From Drosophila persimilis (Eukaryota > Arthropoda > Insecta > Diptera > Drosophilidae), in contig NW_020825329.1 in NCBI RefSeq assembly GCF_003286085.1, forward strand, positions 62,001 to 126,000: a DNA stretch of 64,000 nt. The letters run 5' to 3'. The notes beneath the pieces were generated by a model that was given only the letters and a program-made list of their open reading frames with translations, was not told where the DNA came from and did no database searches. The first letter of the stretch is position 1, and each line of letters starts with the position of its first letter. The translations under genes were made by a program, and so were the position numbers. Shown here one piece after another: positions 31,820-42,292 of this stretch.

Positions 31820-32480
31820 TCGTCGAACCAGGAGTCACCAACAGGACACAGCAGGAAGCAAGGGACTTTGGCAGAGACAGCTACGGCTCCACTGGATCAA
31901 TCCAGGGCCAGCTCGTCGAACCAGGAGTCACCAACAGGACACAGCAGGAAGCAAGGGACTTTGGCAGAGACAGCTACGGCTCCACTGGATCAATCCAGGG
32001 CCAGCTCGTCGAACCAGGAGTCACCAACAGGACACAGCAGGAAGCAAGGGACTTTGGCAGAGACAGCTACGGCTCCACTGGATCAATCCAGGGCCAGCTC
32101 GTCGAACCAGGAGTCACCAACAGGACACAGCAGGAAGCAAGGGACTTTGGCAGAGACAGCTACGGCTCCACTGGATCAATCCAGGGCCAGCTCGTCGAAC
32201 CAGGAGTCACCAACAGGACACAGCAGGAAGCAAGGGACTTTGGCAGAGACAGCTACGGCTCCACTGGATCAATCCAGGGCCAGCTCGTCGAACCAGGAGT
32301 CACCAACGGGACACAGCAGGAAGCGAGGGACTTTGGCAGAGACAGCTACGGCTCCACTGGATCAATCCAGGGCCAGCTCGTCGAACCGGGAGTCAGCCAC
32401 AGGACCCAGGAATCACCAGGATACTCCAGCAAAGATAGCTGCGGCCCCGCGGGATCAATCCAGGGCCAGCTCATCGCACC
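31820..32480 (+). repeat. 93-bp coding minisatellite, array 2 (expanded)
   Basis: Five nearly identical 93-bp units, a sixth with small changes (ACCAACGGGACACAG, AGCGAGGG) and a degenerate seventh. Arrays 1 and 3 have three units each, so this array expanded by three after the triplication, or the others lost three. Confidence 0.85.
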
Positions 32481-33654
32481 GGGAGTCACCACGTAGTCAC
32501 CCAACACGACAGACATCACGCAAGCCACGAACCCCGATACCACAGGACGAGATCACAGAAACCCCGACGACGGACTACCAACTGGAGCCATTAGCCGACG
32601 CCGAGATAGCTCGGGAACGCAACCCGATTCGCCCAGCCGACTCGAATGACTACGAGAACGCGATCTTGGCCACCATTACCGCCCTGGAACTGGAGGACCT
32701 ATCGCCGTGGCAGTAAGACCCAGACCCCGAACCACCCCCTACGCCGTGGGCAGGCAAGTTGCTAAATGCCCGCTCGGTGCCACGGTGCCACGTATCCGCT
32801 GCCACGGATTAACTACATTCTCGAGAGACTACGCCACGCTCGCTACATCTCCACGCTGGACCTCAAAAACGGATACTGGCAGATCCCGGTGGCCAAGAGC
32901 AGCAGAGGGGCAACAGCATTTACCGTCCCGGCAGAGGACTCTTCCAGTGGAAGGTCATGCCTTTCGGCCTGCACTCAGCCCCAGCGACGCTCCAGCGAGC
33001 CTTGGACAGCGTCATCGGACCCACCATGGTACCCGTACGCGTTCGCGTATCTCGACGACATCATCGTCATCGGAGCCACACTAGAAGAACACATCGACCA
33101 CCTTCGCGAGGTCTTCAGGAGGCTGTGTAGTTTCTTCAGGAAGAGTTTAGTCTACCTCGGCCATGTCATCAGCGAACAAGGCATCCACACGGACCCAGAC
33201 AAGGTCAGCGCAGTCAAGAAACTAGCACCGCCCACCACACTGAAAGAACTGCGACGCTGCATCGGGATGGCATCCTGGTACCGACGTTTCGTCCCCAACT
33301 TCGCCACGGTGGTGACAGAGAAGCCAAGCAGCGGAGCAGCGGTAGAACAACGGAGCAGCGGGGGACAGAGGGCGAAGGCAGAGGAACAGCTAGATGGCAG
33401 AGGAGCCCTCGGTCACAAAGGAATGACCACGGCCAATATAAGGCGGAGTTACCACAGGACAGTCAGACAGTTAATACCGAGCAGTCAGAGAGAGATTACC
33501 GAGCTTCCACAGGGAACCGTTCCCTGTACCGTGCCCCATATCCTTCGACAGGATCATCCAACCCAGTGCTGTGTATCCTAGTACAGAAGCCCTGACCCAG
33601 TACCGTGCTGATAACGACTCACACCGGTGCCCCGATTAGTGGAACAGGATCAGG

Positions 33655-34840
33655 ATGAACATCCGCTGGATAGCGTCCTGCAGGAAGGACGAGCTGCAGA
33701 GCCTGGCTAAGAAGTTTGGACTAGGAGAAACCGGGACGGTGGAGGATCTGCGGAGCCGGATCACCGCATTCATCGCACGCCCTGGGCACCCCGAAGCCGT
33801 GCAGGCAAGGCTGGATGAATTGGCTACACACTTTGGGAACATACCGAGCCCCAGGGACCACCGGAGCCCAGCCACGTCCCCCGGGCCAGGGAGCCGGACG
33901 AAGATGAAAGACAGCAAGGAGGGACCAAAACTGCGATTGATTATACCCGAGCTGCCCAGCACGAGCCAAGGATCCACCCACGGATACCGCGAGACAGCAA
34001 CCGAGACACCGGCCGCCCAGGACGGGCAACCACAACAAGCTGCCCAAGGACCACTCCAAGGCACCAGACCAGAGGCGACCAGCAAGCACCACGAGCCAGG
34101 ACCCACTACCACTGGACCCCTGGCCACGCCTAGCCAACAGACAACCACGGAAGGAGAACAGCCACGTTTTCCTCAGGGACATCGGGTCTCACGCCCCGGA
34201 GGGGGTGAGATCTCGTACTCGTTACTGGCGGACAAACTCCGGAAATGGGGATTTACTTTCGACGGCCACGCGGACGTCGAAAGGCTCGAGGAGCGAGTGG
34301 AATTATACGGCGGGATCTCCGAGCAGTTGCCGCGAGCCATCTCCGGTCTCCTTACAGGTAAGGCCGAAGCATGGTTCCGAACTTTTCAGATGCAGGGACA
34401 GAATTGGACAGACTTTCGGAAAGAATTCCTATAATTCTTCCTGCCCCCCAGATACTTCCAGCGGCTGGAAGACACCATACGAAGTCGGGAACAGAAGCCC
34501 AAGGAATCCTTCCGGGATTACCTTATCGAATTACGTCTGATGATGCAGCGAGCCCAGTACACTCGGGAGGAATCGGCCAGGAGGAAGAGCAAGCGATCGA
34601 TGTACAACGAGCCTGCCGGAACTGCGGGGAAAACGGCCATTTCAGTGGTGCGTGCACAAACCGACAGAAGCTATTCTGTCATCAGTGAGCGGCTGGCGAA
34701 GGAGACAGGGACGACCAAGAACAGGCGAGAGGCGAGGACCAGGATCCGCCTGGCAGATGGAACCAGGAAGGAGATCAACCAAGCGATTGCAGTCACCGTG
34801 CGCCTGGATCAACAAGAAACACAGGTGTCTCTTCTTATAC
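33655..34840 (+). pseudogene. Osvaldo-like Gag and protease start, unit 3
   Basis: Same as 30471-31660 by eye, including the TAA at about 34432-34434 and the shifted zinc knuckle. The shared defects show they existed before the segment was copied, or were copied with it. Confidence 0.78.
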
Positions 34841-34989
34841 TCCCCACGGTATTAGACGACTTCATCTTGGGACTCGACTTCCTCTGTGGCATCCGCGCAA
34901 GAATCCACTGTGGACGGGCATATCTACAGCTGAAGTTGCAGCAGAAACCCGCCGGGACGATACCATCATGCACCGCCCAGCCACGCCCA

Positions 34990-35400
34990 CGGCCAGGGCC
35001 AGCTCGTCGAACCAGGAGTCACCAACAGGACAAAGCAGGAAGCAAGGGACTTTGGCAGAGACAGCTACGGCTCCACTGGATCAATCCAGGGCCAGCTCGT
35101 CGAACCAGGAGTCACCAACATGACACAGCAGGAAGCAAGGGACTTTGGCAGAGACAGCTACGGCTCCACTGGATCAATCCAGGGCCAGCTCGTCGAACCA
35201 GGAGTCACCAACGGGACACAGCAGGAAGCGAGGGACTTTGGCAGAGACAGCTACGGCTCCATTGGATCAATCCAGAGCCAGCTCGTCGAACCGGGAGTCA
35301 GCCACAGGACCCAGGAATCACCAGGATACTCCAGCAAAGATAGCTGCGGCCCCGCGGGATCAATCCAGGGCCAGCTCATCGAACCGGGAGACACCACGTA
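34990..35400 (+). repeat. 93-bp coding minisatellite, array 3
   Basis: Three units plus one degenerate, nearly the same as array 1, including the variant ACAAAGCAGG and the ATGACACAGC unit. Confidence 0.8.
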
Positions 35401-35611
35401 GTCACCCAACACGACAGACATCACGCAAGCCACGAACCCCGATACCACAGGACGAGATCACAGAAACCCCGACGACGGACTACCAACTGGAGCCATTAGC
35501 CGACGCAGAGATAGCTCGGCAACGCAACCCGATTCGCCCAGCCGACTCGGATGACTACGAGAACGCGATCTTGGCCACCATTACCGCCCTGGAACTGGAG
35601 GACCTATCGCC

Positions 35612-36907
35612 GTGGCAGTAAGACCTAGACCCCGAACCACCCCCCACGCCGTGGGCAGGCAAGTAAGACTAACTGGAGTCTCCCCCATCGTCGAACACAC
35701 GATCACAATGCGAGACAACAGGCCCGTGAAGCAGCGCTACTTCCCGAAGAACCCGGCCATGCAGAAGATCATCAACGCACAGGTGGACGAGATGCTCCGG
35801 GACGGAAGGATCGAACCATCCCGAACTCCCCACAGTGCCCCAATCGTTTTGGTAGGAAAGAAGACCGGAGAAATGCGAATGTGCGTGGATTATCGCCAGC
35901 TAAATGCCCGCTCGGTGCCTGACGCGTATCCGCTGCCACGGATTAACCACATTCTCGAGAGACTACGCCACGCTCGCTACATCTCCACGCTGGACCTCAA
36001 AGACGGATACTGGCAGATCCCGGTGGCCAAGAGCAGCAGAGGGGCAACAGCATTTACCGTCCCGGCAGAGGACTCTTCCAGTGGAAGGTCATGCCTTTCG
36101 GCCTGCACTCAGCCCCAGCGACGCTCCAGCGAGCCTTGGACAGCGTCATCGGACCCACCATGGTACCCGTACGCGTTCGCGTATCTCGACGACATCATCG
36201 TCATCGGAGCCACACTAGAAGAACACATCGACCACCTTCGCGAGGTCTTCAGGAGGCTGTGTAGTTTCTTCAGGAAGAGTTTAGTCTACCTCGGCCATGT
36301 CATCAGCGAACAAGGCATCCACACGGACCCAGACAAGGTCAGCGCAGTCAAGAAACTAGCACCGCCCACCACACTGAAAGAACGGCGACGCTGCATCGGG
36401 ATGGCATCCTGGTACCTACGTTTCGTCCCCAACTTCGCCACGGTGGTCCAGCCCATGACCAACCTGCTCAAAAAGGATCAAAAGTGGGAGTGGACAGACG
36501 AACAACATCAGGCATTCGAGACTCTCAAGGAAAGACTCACGCAAGCACCAGTCCTGGCATGCCCCGACTTCGCCGAGCGATTCGTACTCCAAACGGACGC
36601 CAGTTCGTTTGGCATCGGAGCAGTGTTGACACAACAGACCGACGGAGCAGAAAGAGTCATCGCCTACGCAAGCCGTCGACTACTCAAGGCAGAGGAAAAC
36701 TACTCGGTCACCGAGAAAGAGTGCCTTGCCATAGTATGGGCAATTAGGAAGCTCCGATGCTTCCTGGAAGGATACCACTTCGATGTAATCACGGATCACC
36801 TCGCCTTGAAGTGGTTGAACTCCATCGATAATCCAACAGGACGCATCGCCCGCTGGGCCTTAGAGCTCCAGCAACTACCGTCGAGGAAGCCAGAACGTTG
36901 TGGCTGA
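35612..36907 (+). pseudogene. Osvaldo-like RT-RNase H (longest frame, 431 codons)
   Basis: RT with RMCVDYRQLN, STLDLKDGYWQIP, the shifted block at about 36058-36173, YLDDIIVIG, LVYLGHVISEQGIHTDPDKV and NFATVVQPMTNLLKKD. RNase H follows with VLQTDASSFGIGAVLTQQTD, RRLLKAEENYSVTEKECLAI and FDVITDHLALKWLN. The frame ends at a shift near 36900, before the family-typical VVADALSR, which is visible in the next frame. Most of the catalytic residues are readable; the frame pair in the RT palm would give about 38 wrong residues. Confidence 0.82.
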
Positions 36908-37082
36908 CGCCCTCTCGCGACAGCCAGTAGAAACCCTGCAGCGAGTGGACGAGGACCGGGACCCCTGCCCCTGCCCCTGGCTGCAGAAACTCCGCAAGCG
37001 GATCCAGGAACAGCCGGAGAGGCATCCGGAGTTCATCATCGTATAAAAACGAGCCAGCAGCAGGACCAGCGAAGAAGATCCT

Positions 37083-38090
37083 ATGGAATGGAAATTATGT
37101 GTCCACAGGGACCACCGCCGACCCGTGCTACAAGAGTGCCACGACCATCCGACAGCAGGACACCTCGGGATCAGGAAGACAGCGACACGAATAGCCCAGT
37201 GGTACTACTGGCCCGGGCTTCACACGGCAGATATCGCCCGATATATCCGGCAGTGCGCCAATTGCCAGCAGTACAAGGTAAGCCAAACCAAACCAGGAGG
37301 AAAGATGCAAGCCCAAGTACCATTGGACATCGTCTGCGCCGACCATTGGACCATTGCCCGGACCATTGCCCCGATCCAAACACGGCAATACTATGTTGCT
37401 GGTGTTCTTCGACACTTTCAGCAAGTTTCAGCAAGGAAATTCGTATGCGACAACGGGACCCAATTCACAAGTCGCTCTTTCCGAAAGTTTTGCAAACTCG
37501 CAGGCATGGAATTGGAGTATACGGCGCCCTATACCCCACAACAAAACCCCACGGAACGAGCCCAGTACATCGATGGAGACCAGCGGACATGGGACGAGCT
37601 GCTGCCCGAACTCAGCCTAGCCATCAACAGCAGCACATCGGACACCACAGGCTTCAGCCCAGCATTAATCAAGGACTCAAGGAAATCTTCGCCATCGTAC
37701 AGGAAAATACCCAGCAGGCATCACAGACGCAGAGCAGGAACTACAACCTACGTCGACGCGAATGGAGACCCACGATCGGGACGCTCGTGATGCTACGCCA
37801 ACATCACCTGTCCAAAGCGGCGGACAACTTCGCTGCCAAACTGGCTCCCAAATATGAGGGGCCTTACAAAGTAGTAAAATTTTTTCCCGCACCATAGCAC
37901 GACTCCAGAAGCATCCGGGAAGACAACGACGAAAGGCCGGACTAGCCGACCTCAAGGCCTACCACGACCACGAGCACACCCTCACCAGCGACGACGATGA
38001 GCACACCCTCACCAGCGAAAACGAAGAAGACAACGAAGACAACGATGAGGACGACCCCAGCACCAAGAAAACCGCGAGTTCATGAGGGCC
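37083..38090 (+). pseudogene. Osvaldo-like integrase (deleted)
   Basis: HHCC finger complete: H and H in HDHPTAGHLGIRK, C and C in CANCQQYKVSQTKP. The core shows IVCADHWT where the first Asp is expected, then a deletion, VCDNGTQFTSRSFRKFC (second Asp) and PYTPQQNPTERA (Glu). The C-terminal part continues in another frame with YNLRRREWRPTIGTLVMLRQ and KLAPKYEGPYKVVKF. An acidic, low-complexity tail (EHTLTSDDDEHTLTSENEE) ends the protein near 38090. Confidence 0.75.
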
Positions 38091-39338
38091 ACTTATGGTA
38101 GTGCGCTGCCGTAATGTCCTCGCCCCACAAGGGGCAACCGCGTACACACGCAATAAGATAGCTTAACTCCCCTTAAGGGATTAGAGTAAGAAATAGTCAG
38201 AAAACTAGAAAACGCACCGATCAGGAAAACCCGGACCCGACGGGCTGCACAGCCCAAGAGGCCGAACCAGGAAACCCGAGTCACCCAAAGGAGGACATTG
38301 GGCTTGGAAGAGGCAGAGGCGGGCATACTGCTCACAGCGTTCGAGGAGATGCCCGAGGAAGAGAGCCGACGGCGAACCATGCAAACACCCCCGAGCCGAG
38401 GCCGGCAGCCGAAAGCTGCGCAGCAGCGAAGCGGCAGAGAAGCTGCCAAAAAGAAAAGCCGAGGCCTGGCACGGTCCTGCACGGGCCAGGCTCGGGAGTG
38501 ATCTCCAAGTGCTGAACCAGAACGGTTGGGAAAAAATAAACAGTGCACCGACCCCGCGAGAAGTGAGAAAAAAATATATAAGTCGTGACCACCGTGACGA
38601 GGACCGGCCGCCGGACCCAAGGAAGGGAAAGCAAGGGTGATCCACCTCACGTATGTGAGCTCTGGGGGGGATAGATCGGTGCAGTAGGCAGGGTGTAAGC
38701 TCCGGAGTAGAAGTTTCCCAAAAAATTTAAATGCGTATCGAAATCCACATGGTAGATAATAAATTTTTGTCGTTTATTCCCACACAAGAAAGACACCCAC
38801 CTCAACCCACCGGTTTCAGAACTTTCGCCCGTAGGAGTCTTCAGCCCTTCCTCCTCTCTTCCCTATTCCCTGGGGCCCGGCGAAGTGGATGTGAGTCGTG
38901 GATCATGCGGCATCCACCAAGCTGGGCTTCCCTTTCCCATACCTTTCTCCCCTGGGGACCAGCCGATGCTGGATGTGAGTCGTGGATTCACGCGGCATCC
39001 GCAAAGCTGGGTTCCCTCTCCTACACCCTCGCCCTGGGGAACCGGCAACGCAGATGTGAGTCGTGGATCATGCGGCATCTTCTAAGCTGGGCTCCCCTCT
39101 CCCCTACCCTTCCGACCCCAGACCCAAACCCCCTCCTCCCGCCACGCATGACCCCCAACGCACGTCTCTTCAGCTCCCCAAGCACGGGTTCACCTACGCC
39201 TCGATCCACCCCACGGGTACGCTTTCGCTGCGAACGGCTCTCCCCTTAGGTCCTCACACAACAAATTTTGCTGTAGGGAAGGACCGGGCCCTGGACAGAC
39301 TGAGAAGCTGTACCTCGGCCTGAGAACAATAGGTAACA
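38090..39338 (+). repeat. 3' LTR of the second Osvaldo-like element
   Basis: About 1.2 kb, near the size known for Osvaldo LTRs. Contains a TATATAAG box at 38574-38581. At 38886, 38972 and 39053 the unit GATGTGAGTCGTGGAT begins three imperfect repeats of about 85 bp; the 5' LTR has one. Ends ...CTGAGAACAATAGGTAACA. The exact left end is not resolved. Confidence 0.68.
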
Positions 39339-39447
39339 GAAATAAAAGCTAATATACTACATACTAAGAATACGAATTGTAAGCCACAATAGAATTCCCT
39401 TATCTTTAAATGGATCAGGTGATCCAGCAGTCAGGATGGCCGAGTTG

Positions 39448-39681
39448 TGTTGGATAAACCCTATCACTCAGTACGGTAGCCCCATTACAACCTATACCAG
39501 CCAATAAGACATCCCTAGCTTACATAAAGAATCCATAAATGTACGGCCACTCCAGGAAAATACCGAAGAGACGGCCAAATGAAAAGAATGGAGATGGACG
39601 CTCGATCATTCTAAATGGCGGATGAGTTAAATAAAGACGTGCTCGGAAAAGTAAACCATATAAATGTATTTCACTCTCACA
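39448..39681 (+). repeat. 3' LTR of the micropia-like element
   Basis: 234 bp, TGTTGGATAAACC ... CACTCTCACA; direct repeat of 18201-18437. Preceded by the purine-rich GGATGGCCGAG. To its right the 412-like coding sequence resumes (minus strand). Confidence 0.78.
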
Positions 39682-40235
39682 AAAGTGATTCAAATTTTAA
39701 ATTATAAATGCTTACTATTTGGCATGTATCTGTTGTATTTAAGGATTGGACGAAGGCATTCTGGGCTGTTGCAATCGTGTTTGCAACATAAACAACCGGT
39801 TTAATTTCCTGACTGGGAATTAATACGTTTTCTTCTGCTGAAGACAACTCTAATTTGCGTATCACTTGGGATCTTGCTGGTAGAAGTGCTGAATTAGTAC
39901 CAGAACTAAATGTTATTGGAACATAGATAGGATACTTTAGGTTTTGCGGTCTAATTATAAACCAATTCTCGGAAATATTGTAATCTAATTGGCAATTAAA
40001 TGTTTTTATGAAATCTAATCCTATTATTCCATCGCAAGTAGTAGATGTAGATGAAAATTGTATGGAATAATGTGTTTGTCTGTTTGGAGTTCAATTGAGG
40101 CTAGTCCTTTGGAGTTTATTACTCCTTCACCTATGCCTCGAATGTCTATAATTCTATTGATTTGGATGTAAAGAAAGACATCAGAATTTTCTTTTATAAT
40201 TGAAATATCTGCACCTGTATCGATCAAAAATGTTA
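39682..40235 (-). pseudogene. 412-like protease region
   Basis: Minus-strand segment with TFLIDTGADISIIKENSDVF at 40175-40235, an intact retroviral-type protease active site, then GIGEGVINSKGLASIELQT and further sequence to NLKFESLL at 39682. It is the N-terminal pol part that is missing from the 15.2-18.2 kb half of the 412-like element. Several frame breaks. A DINE-like repeat separates it from Gag. Confidence 0.75.
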
Positions 40236-41341
40236 TTATACCCGATACTCAAAATGAGTATTGGGGTATATTAGATTTGTGGTAAAAGTGGATGTGTGTA
40301 ACGTCCAGAAGGAATCGTTTCCGACCACATAAAGTATATATATTCTTGATCAGCATAAATAGCCGAGTCGATTGAGCCCTGTCTGTCTGTCCGTCCGTCC
40401 GTCTGTCCGTCTGTCCGTCCCCTTCAGCGCCTAATGCTCAAAGACTATAAGAGCTAGAGCAACGATGTTTTGGATCCAGACTTCTGTGATATGTCACTGC
40501 TCCAAAAATATTTCAAAACTTTGCCCCGCCCACTTCCGCCCCCACAAAGGGCGAAAATCTGTGGCATCCACAATTTCGACGATACGAAAAACTAAAAACG
40601 CAGAATCGTAGAAGATGACTATATCTTCTAGAGTGCAAAATCTGAACCAGATCGTATAATTATTACAGCCAGAATCACGAAAACAATTTCACTCTTTCTC
40701 GCTCTGTCTCACTCTAACACACAGGTTTCATGGTCGGTTTTGCCAATTGCAAAATATGAGTTCAAGGATCTCAGAACCTATAAAAGCCAGAGCAACCAAA
40801 TTTGATATCCACACTCCTGTGATATCGGACTTTGACCGTTTCCTGTCCAAATTTCGCCACACCCCCTTCCGCCCCCGCAAAGGACGAAAATCTGAGGCAA
40901 CCACAAATCTCAGAGACTATTAAGGCTAGAGTAACCAAATTTGGTGCACACACTCCTTTAAGATGTCACTATAAAACGTATATCTCAGAATTTCGCCCCA
41001 CCCCCATCCGCCCCCACAAAGGACGAAAATCTGTTGCATCCACAATATTGCAGATTTGAGAAAACTAAAAACGCAGAATCATAGATAATGACCATATCTA
41101 TTAGATTGCTGAATCTGGATCAGATCAGATCATTTTTATAGCCAAAAGGAACAAATCAATTAGCAGTGGCTACGCAGCGCCCGACGTCACGCTCAGACTG
41201 ATTTTCTGTCTCTCTCGCACGCACTCTTTGTCGTGTCGTTTAATATTAGCGGCGTCTGCCGGAGGAGAGCCATACTGACTTAGTATCGGGTATAACCGTA
41301 GAGTTGCGGTGTCCGCAGCAACTCACAACGTCCCCCCTCGT
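40236..41341 (+). repeat. DINE-1-like repeat, near full length
   Basis: Very similar to 14119-15215, including microsatellite (40380-40420), inverted AGTATCGGGTATAA and the hairpin end. Inserted at TGTTA^TT just upstream of the protease codons of the 412-like element. Confidence 0.78.
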
Positions 41342-42292
41342 CTTTTTATTTGTTGCTTAAGTTAACAGTATATATTTCATTATTTAATAATTCTTTCTAT
41401 TTTGGTTATTGCCTCGGTTGTAATTATTCCTACCTCTGTTATAACTTCGTCCACCTCTATAGTTGTTTCTGTTATTGTTGTAATTATTGTTATTGTTATA
41501 GGAATTGTAGTTACCGCGGCCATTGCCGCTACCTCTTTGCGGTGGGTAACTATCTCCTCTATTGTTGCGGCCTCGTTGAAATAATATTGCACCAGAACTT
41601 CAAGTCATTTCTGTGCTACAATGTATGTATTTACCCATTACATCATTGAAAGTAACGAAATTACCAGCTTCCAATATCATTTTAAACTTTTCATGCTCGC
41701 AATTTCGTGTCATTGCAGTTATTGATTCCTTTGTGGAGAATTGTTCTGCATTTTCTGAGTCTAAGCCATCATCAATATATGATGCTTCCAATTGCATTCG
41801 CAAATTGTCGATTTCCGTTGTATATTGTGATGCTGTTTTGCCCTTTTGTTTAGTATTTGCCAATTTAGCTTTGAGTACGTAAGAAGGTTCTCCTTTTACG
41901 TTACTGCTCAGCTTGCTAATGATTCCGGATATAGTAGTTTCGTCTTGTACTTTGTACAAAATTGTGCCGGTTATTTTTGATTTAATAACCTCAACTGCTA
42001 TATCTTCTTGGTTGCCTTTGGTTCCTTCCACAATGCGCAAAGCAGGTATGAATCTGTTTAGTGATAGTTTTTTACCATCAAATTCAGGGACGGAGGAGGA
42101 AACCTGCTTCACATATTCCCTATCTAAGGTTACTTGGTTAGTCATTGTAATTTCTGTATTTTCCTGGCGCGTTTCGATAACACTATCACTATCTGGATTG
42201 ATTATTGGTTTAGATTCATCTAAATCTTGTAACTGGTTCTCGTTGAATTCAGCTAGCAGATTTTGATTTTCTGGGATTGTTATTACAATAGA
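41342..42292 (-). pseudogene. 412-like Gag with RG/N-rich tail
   Basis: The segment 41600-42145 (182 codons) reads PEFDGKKLSLNRFIPALRIV, AVEVIKSKITGTILYKVQDE and GKTASQYTTEIDNLRMQLEA, the Gag capsid of the 412/mdg1 group. The downstream part (41395-41590), in the frame of FQRGRNNRGDSYPPQRGSGN, is an Arg-Gly/Asn-rich RNA-binding tail in place of zinc knuckles, as known for this group. The N-terminus is cut at 42292 by the CR1-like insertion. Confidence 0.75.

Larger units (their letters stand above)
30128..33311 (+). repeat. Triplication unit 2 (expanded minisatellite, RT partly deleted)
   Basis: 3184 bp. Has leader, Gag with a TAA, protease, the longest 93-bp array (six units plus one degenerate) and RT. 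About 230 bp of RT (from before RDNRPVKQ to YRQL) are missing at 32757. The start GTGACAGAG (30128-30136) matches 33312-33320. Confidence 0.85.
33312..36447 (+). repeat. Triplication unit 3, continuous with the rest of pol
   Basis: Same order as unit 2, with the short 93-bp array and without the RT deletion. At 36447 it passes on to the normal continuation (VVQPMTNLLKKDQKWEW) instead of returning to leader, so this is the original right end of the duplicated segment. Confidence 0.85.
26563..39338 (+). mobile_element. Osvaldo/Ulysses-like LTR retrotransposon with internally triplicated gag-pol
   Basis: LTR-related sequence at about 26563-27343 and 38090-39338; GAAATA occurs on both outer flanks. 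A tRNA-Lys primer site TGGCGCCCGAGCAGGGAC begins at 27346. A repetitive leader (27690-28500) is followed by three head-to-tail copies of the leader-gag-protease-RT region (28151-30127, 30128-33311, 33312-36447). Only the third continues into RNase H and integrase. All copies carry a stop in gag or a deletion, plus the same local RT frameshift, so none is functional. The element is inserted in the tail of the micropia-like integrase. Confidence 0.8.
18201..39681 (+). mobile_element. micropia/mdg3-like LTR retrotransposon, hollowed out by nested elements
   Basis: LTRs at about 18201-18437 and 39448-39681. Internal own sequence: primer-binding region and Gag (18438-20082), integrase pieces (20806-20911, 25861-26562) and the 3' tail (39339-39447) with a GATGGCCGAG tract before the 3' LTR. 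Protease, RT and RNase H are absent. Nested inside are a DINE-like repeat and two Osvaldo/Ulysses-like elements. The surrounding 412-like coding sequence continues on both sides: NLKFESL ends at 39682 and KLVQNLK starts at 18200. Confidence 0.65.

Noticed and set aside
31820..32480. 93-bp array as a possible CRISPR or satellite
   Set aside because: Units are contiguous and in frame within pol of an LTR element, without unique spacers.
38731..39249. 172-codon frame in the plus strand
   Set aside because: Lies in the 3' LTR and its tandem repeats; no motif and no counterpart in the 5' LTR.
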